Of a stretch of 64,000 nucleotides of DNA, positions 63,396-64,000 are shown in pieces. How positions within the stretch are numbered: the first letter of the stretch is position 1; each line of letters opens with the position of its first letter. The stretch spans positions 42,834-106,833 of the forward strand of contig JADBYQ010000052.1 in assembly GCA_020402945.1 (NCBI GenBank), given 5' to 3'. The stretch is from Cytophagales bacterium (GTDB taxonomy: Bacteria > Bacteroidota > Bacteroidia > Cytophagales > Cyclobacteriaceae). The translations under genes were made by a program, and so were the position numbers. The notes under the pieces were generated by a model. That model worked only from the letters and a program-made list of their open reading frames with translations. It did no database searches and was not told the DNA's origin.

Positions 63396-63875
63396 TCAAT
63401 AAGGTATTCCTATCTTTTTGTAGATGAAGTGCATCAGCCAGGCGGGGCCTATCATCAAGAATTGCACGTCTTTGAAAAATGACGGTTTCTTGCCCTCTAC
63501 CTTATGTCCATAAAATTGTCCGATCCACGCAGCAACAAAAATGCCTAGGCTTACTAACCAAAGCGGAGCAATATTTAGGAGAACAAGTTGGTTGATGAAG
63601 AAAAGGCAGGCCAACGCGAATAAAAACATTCCGATTGTCAATAGGAAAGAAAGTGTGATGTAGTAGATCAAGGCCAAGGCCAAGACAACTGCAGCCCAAT
63701 TGGCATACATACTTCCTTCGCCAAATGCTGAGCTTAAAACACCACTGGGTATCGAGGCGATCAATCCCATCAGGCTAAAAAAAATCAACGGCACACAAAT
63801 CCAATGAATCAATTTGTTGGTGGGATTCTGATGACTGTCGCCATACTCCGAAAGAAGGTTATCTATTTTTCTCAT
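63396..63875 (-). CDS. DUF962/Mpo1-like membrane protein
   Basis: This 159-aa integral membrane protein has four to five hydrophobic segments. The N-terminus (LLSEYGDSHQNPTNKLIHWICVPLI) contains the conserved histidine-bearing DUF962 signature, and GQFYGHKVEGKKPSF near residue 120 the second histidine motif. Yeast Mpo1, the family's studied member, is an iron-dependent dioxygenase acting on 2-hydroxy fatty acids. The bacterial function is not established. It is upstream of the GT2 gene on the same strand by 30 bp, so cotranscription is possible. Confidence 0.9.
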   Translation of the reverse strand: MRKIDNLLSEYGDSHQNPTNKLIHWICVPLIFFSLMGLIASIPSGVLSSAFGEGSMYANWAAVVLALALIYYITLSFLLTIGMFLFALACLFFINQLVLLNIAPLWLVSLGIFVAAWIGQFYGHKVEGKKPSFFKDVQFLMIGPAWLMHFIYKKIGIPY

Positions 63876-63906
63876 AAAATAACACTATTGTCCGACTAAA
63901 ATTTTT

Positions 63907-63935
63907 AAAGGGCGTCCTTTTTAAGGTCGCCCTTT
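63907..63935. terminator. Hairpin upstream of DUF962 gene
   Basis: AAAGGGCG (63907-63914) pairs with CGCCCTTT (63928-63935), and an inner CCTT/AAGG pair extends the stem after one mismatch. The flanking T-runs are weak in either direction, so it may terminate a gene lying beyond the right edge or be a plain structured element. Confidence 0.4.
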
Positions 63936-64000
63936 ATGGTTACGTTTAGTTACCACACTTCACATAGCCATGAATAAAGGTAAAAAATTTGTCGGACAGC

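Noticed and set aside
1-64000. CRISPR arrays, tRNAs, transposases, prophage
   Set aside because: No direct-repeat/spacer pattern, tRNA-like arm sequences, transposase motifs or phage genes were found by reading; very short or divergent RNAs could be missed.

Overview
The window reads as ordinary chromosome of a Bacteroidota bacterium, most likely order Cytophagales. Evidence: start sites without Shine-Dalgarno sequences, several candidate -7 elements of the TAnnTTTG type, a porT homologue overlapping ubiE (a type IX secretion signature of this phylum), phylum-typical families (DUF5606, DUF6588-like, OmpA/PD40), and TTG/GTG starts among mostly ATG starts. I see no rRNA, tRNA, CRISPR array, insertion sequence or prophage. 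Genus-level placement cannot be made from the sequence alone.

Layout. 1-5.2 kb (minus): an efflux operon, tetR-tolC-membrane fusion protein-RND permease; the permease runs off the left edge. 5.3-6.3 kb (minus): an ECF sigma factor and a small membrane protein. 6.4-15.2 kb: an alpha/beta hydrolase, a barrel-like outer membrane protein, purL, two tiny coupled genes, an SPFH lipoprotein, a leucine-rich-repeat protein and two small proteins. 15.3-22.1 kb (plus): terC, then a second complete RND efflux operon. 22.2-28.1 kb (minus): an AddAB-like helicase-nuclease pair. 28.2-36.6 kb: a membrane-anchored patatin, GT9 glycosyltransferase, pyrophosphatase, a MacA/TolC-type pair with no transporter, a serine dehydratase beta subunit and thymidylate synthase. 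36.6-37.3 kb is a gene-poor spacer, followed by cytidine deaminase.

38.0-49.2 kb is the most distinctive region. Nine plus-strand genes follow each other: cheR, a receiver-less cheB, a membrane GAF protein, a 1124-aa dCache-HAMP-GAF-PAS-PAS-PP2C phosphatase (SiaA-like), a SiaB-like kinase, a SiaC-like phosphoprotein with threonine at position 68, an ABCG-type exporter with an N-terminal TerB-like domain, a lipoprotein and a small secreted protein. It looks like a SiaABC partner-switching module with no diguanylate cyclase, wired to methylation enzymes and a transporter. No diguanylate cyclase, chemoreceptor or flagellar gene is in the window.

49.2-64 kb holds compact housekeeping genes: an esterase, SDR, porT, ubiE, a PorE-like OmpA protein, engB, DUF5606, fbp, aspartate kinase, LMW-PTP, enoyl-CoA hydratase, a DUF6588-like pseudogene, kdtA, rsgA, GT2 and a DUF962 protein. 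Convergent neighbours here are separated by 2 bp or overlap.

Across the window, four loci carry repeats with an exact 7-bp period and a shared consensus (about AWTCNNN on one strand). Two are large inverted repeats and one lies in frame inside purL. Together with the SiaABC-like locus, these are the main points for follow-up.
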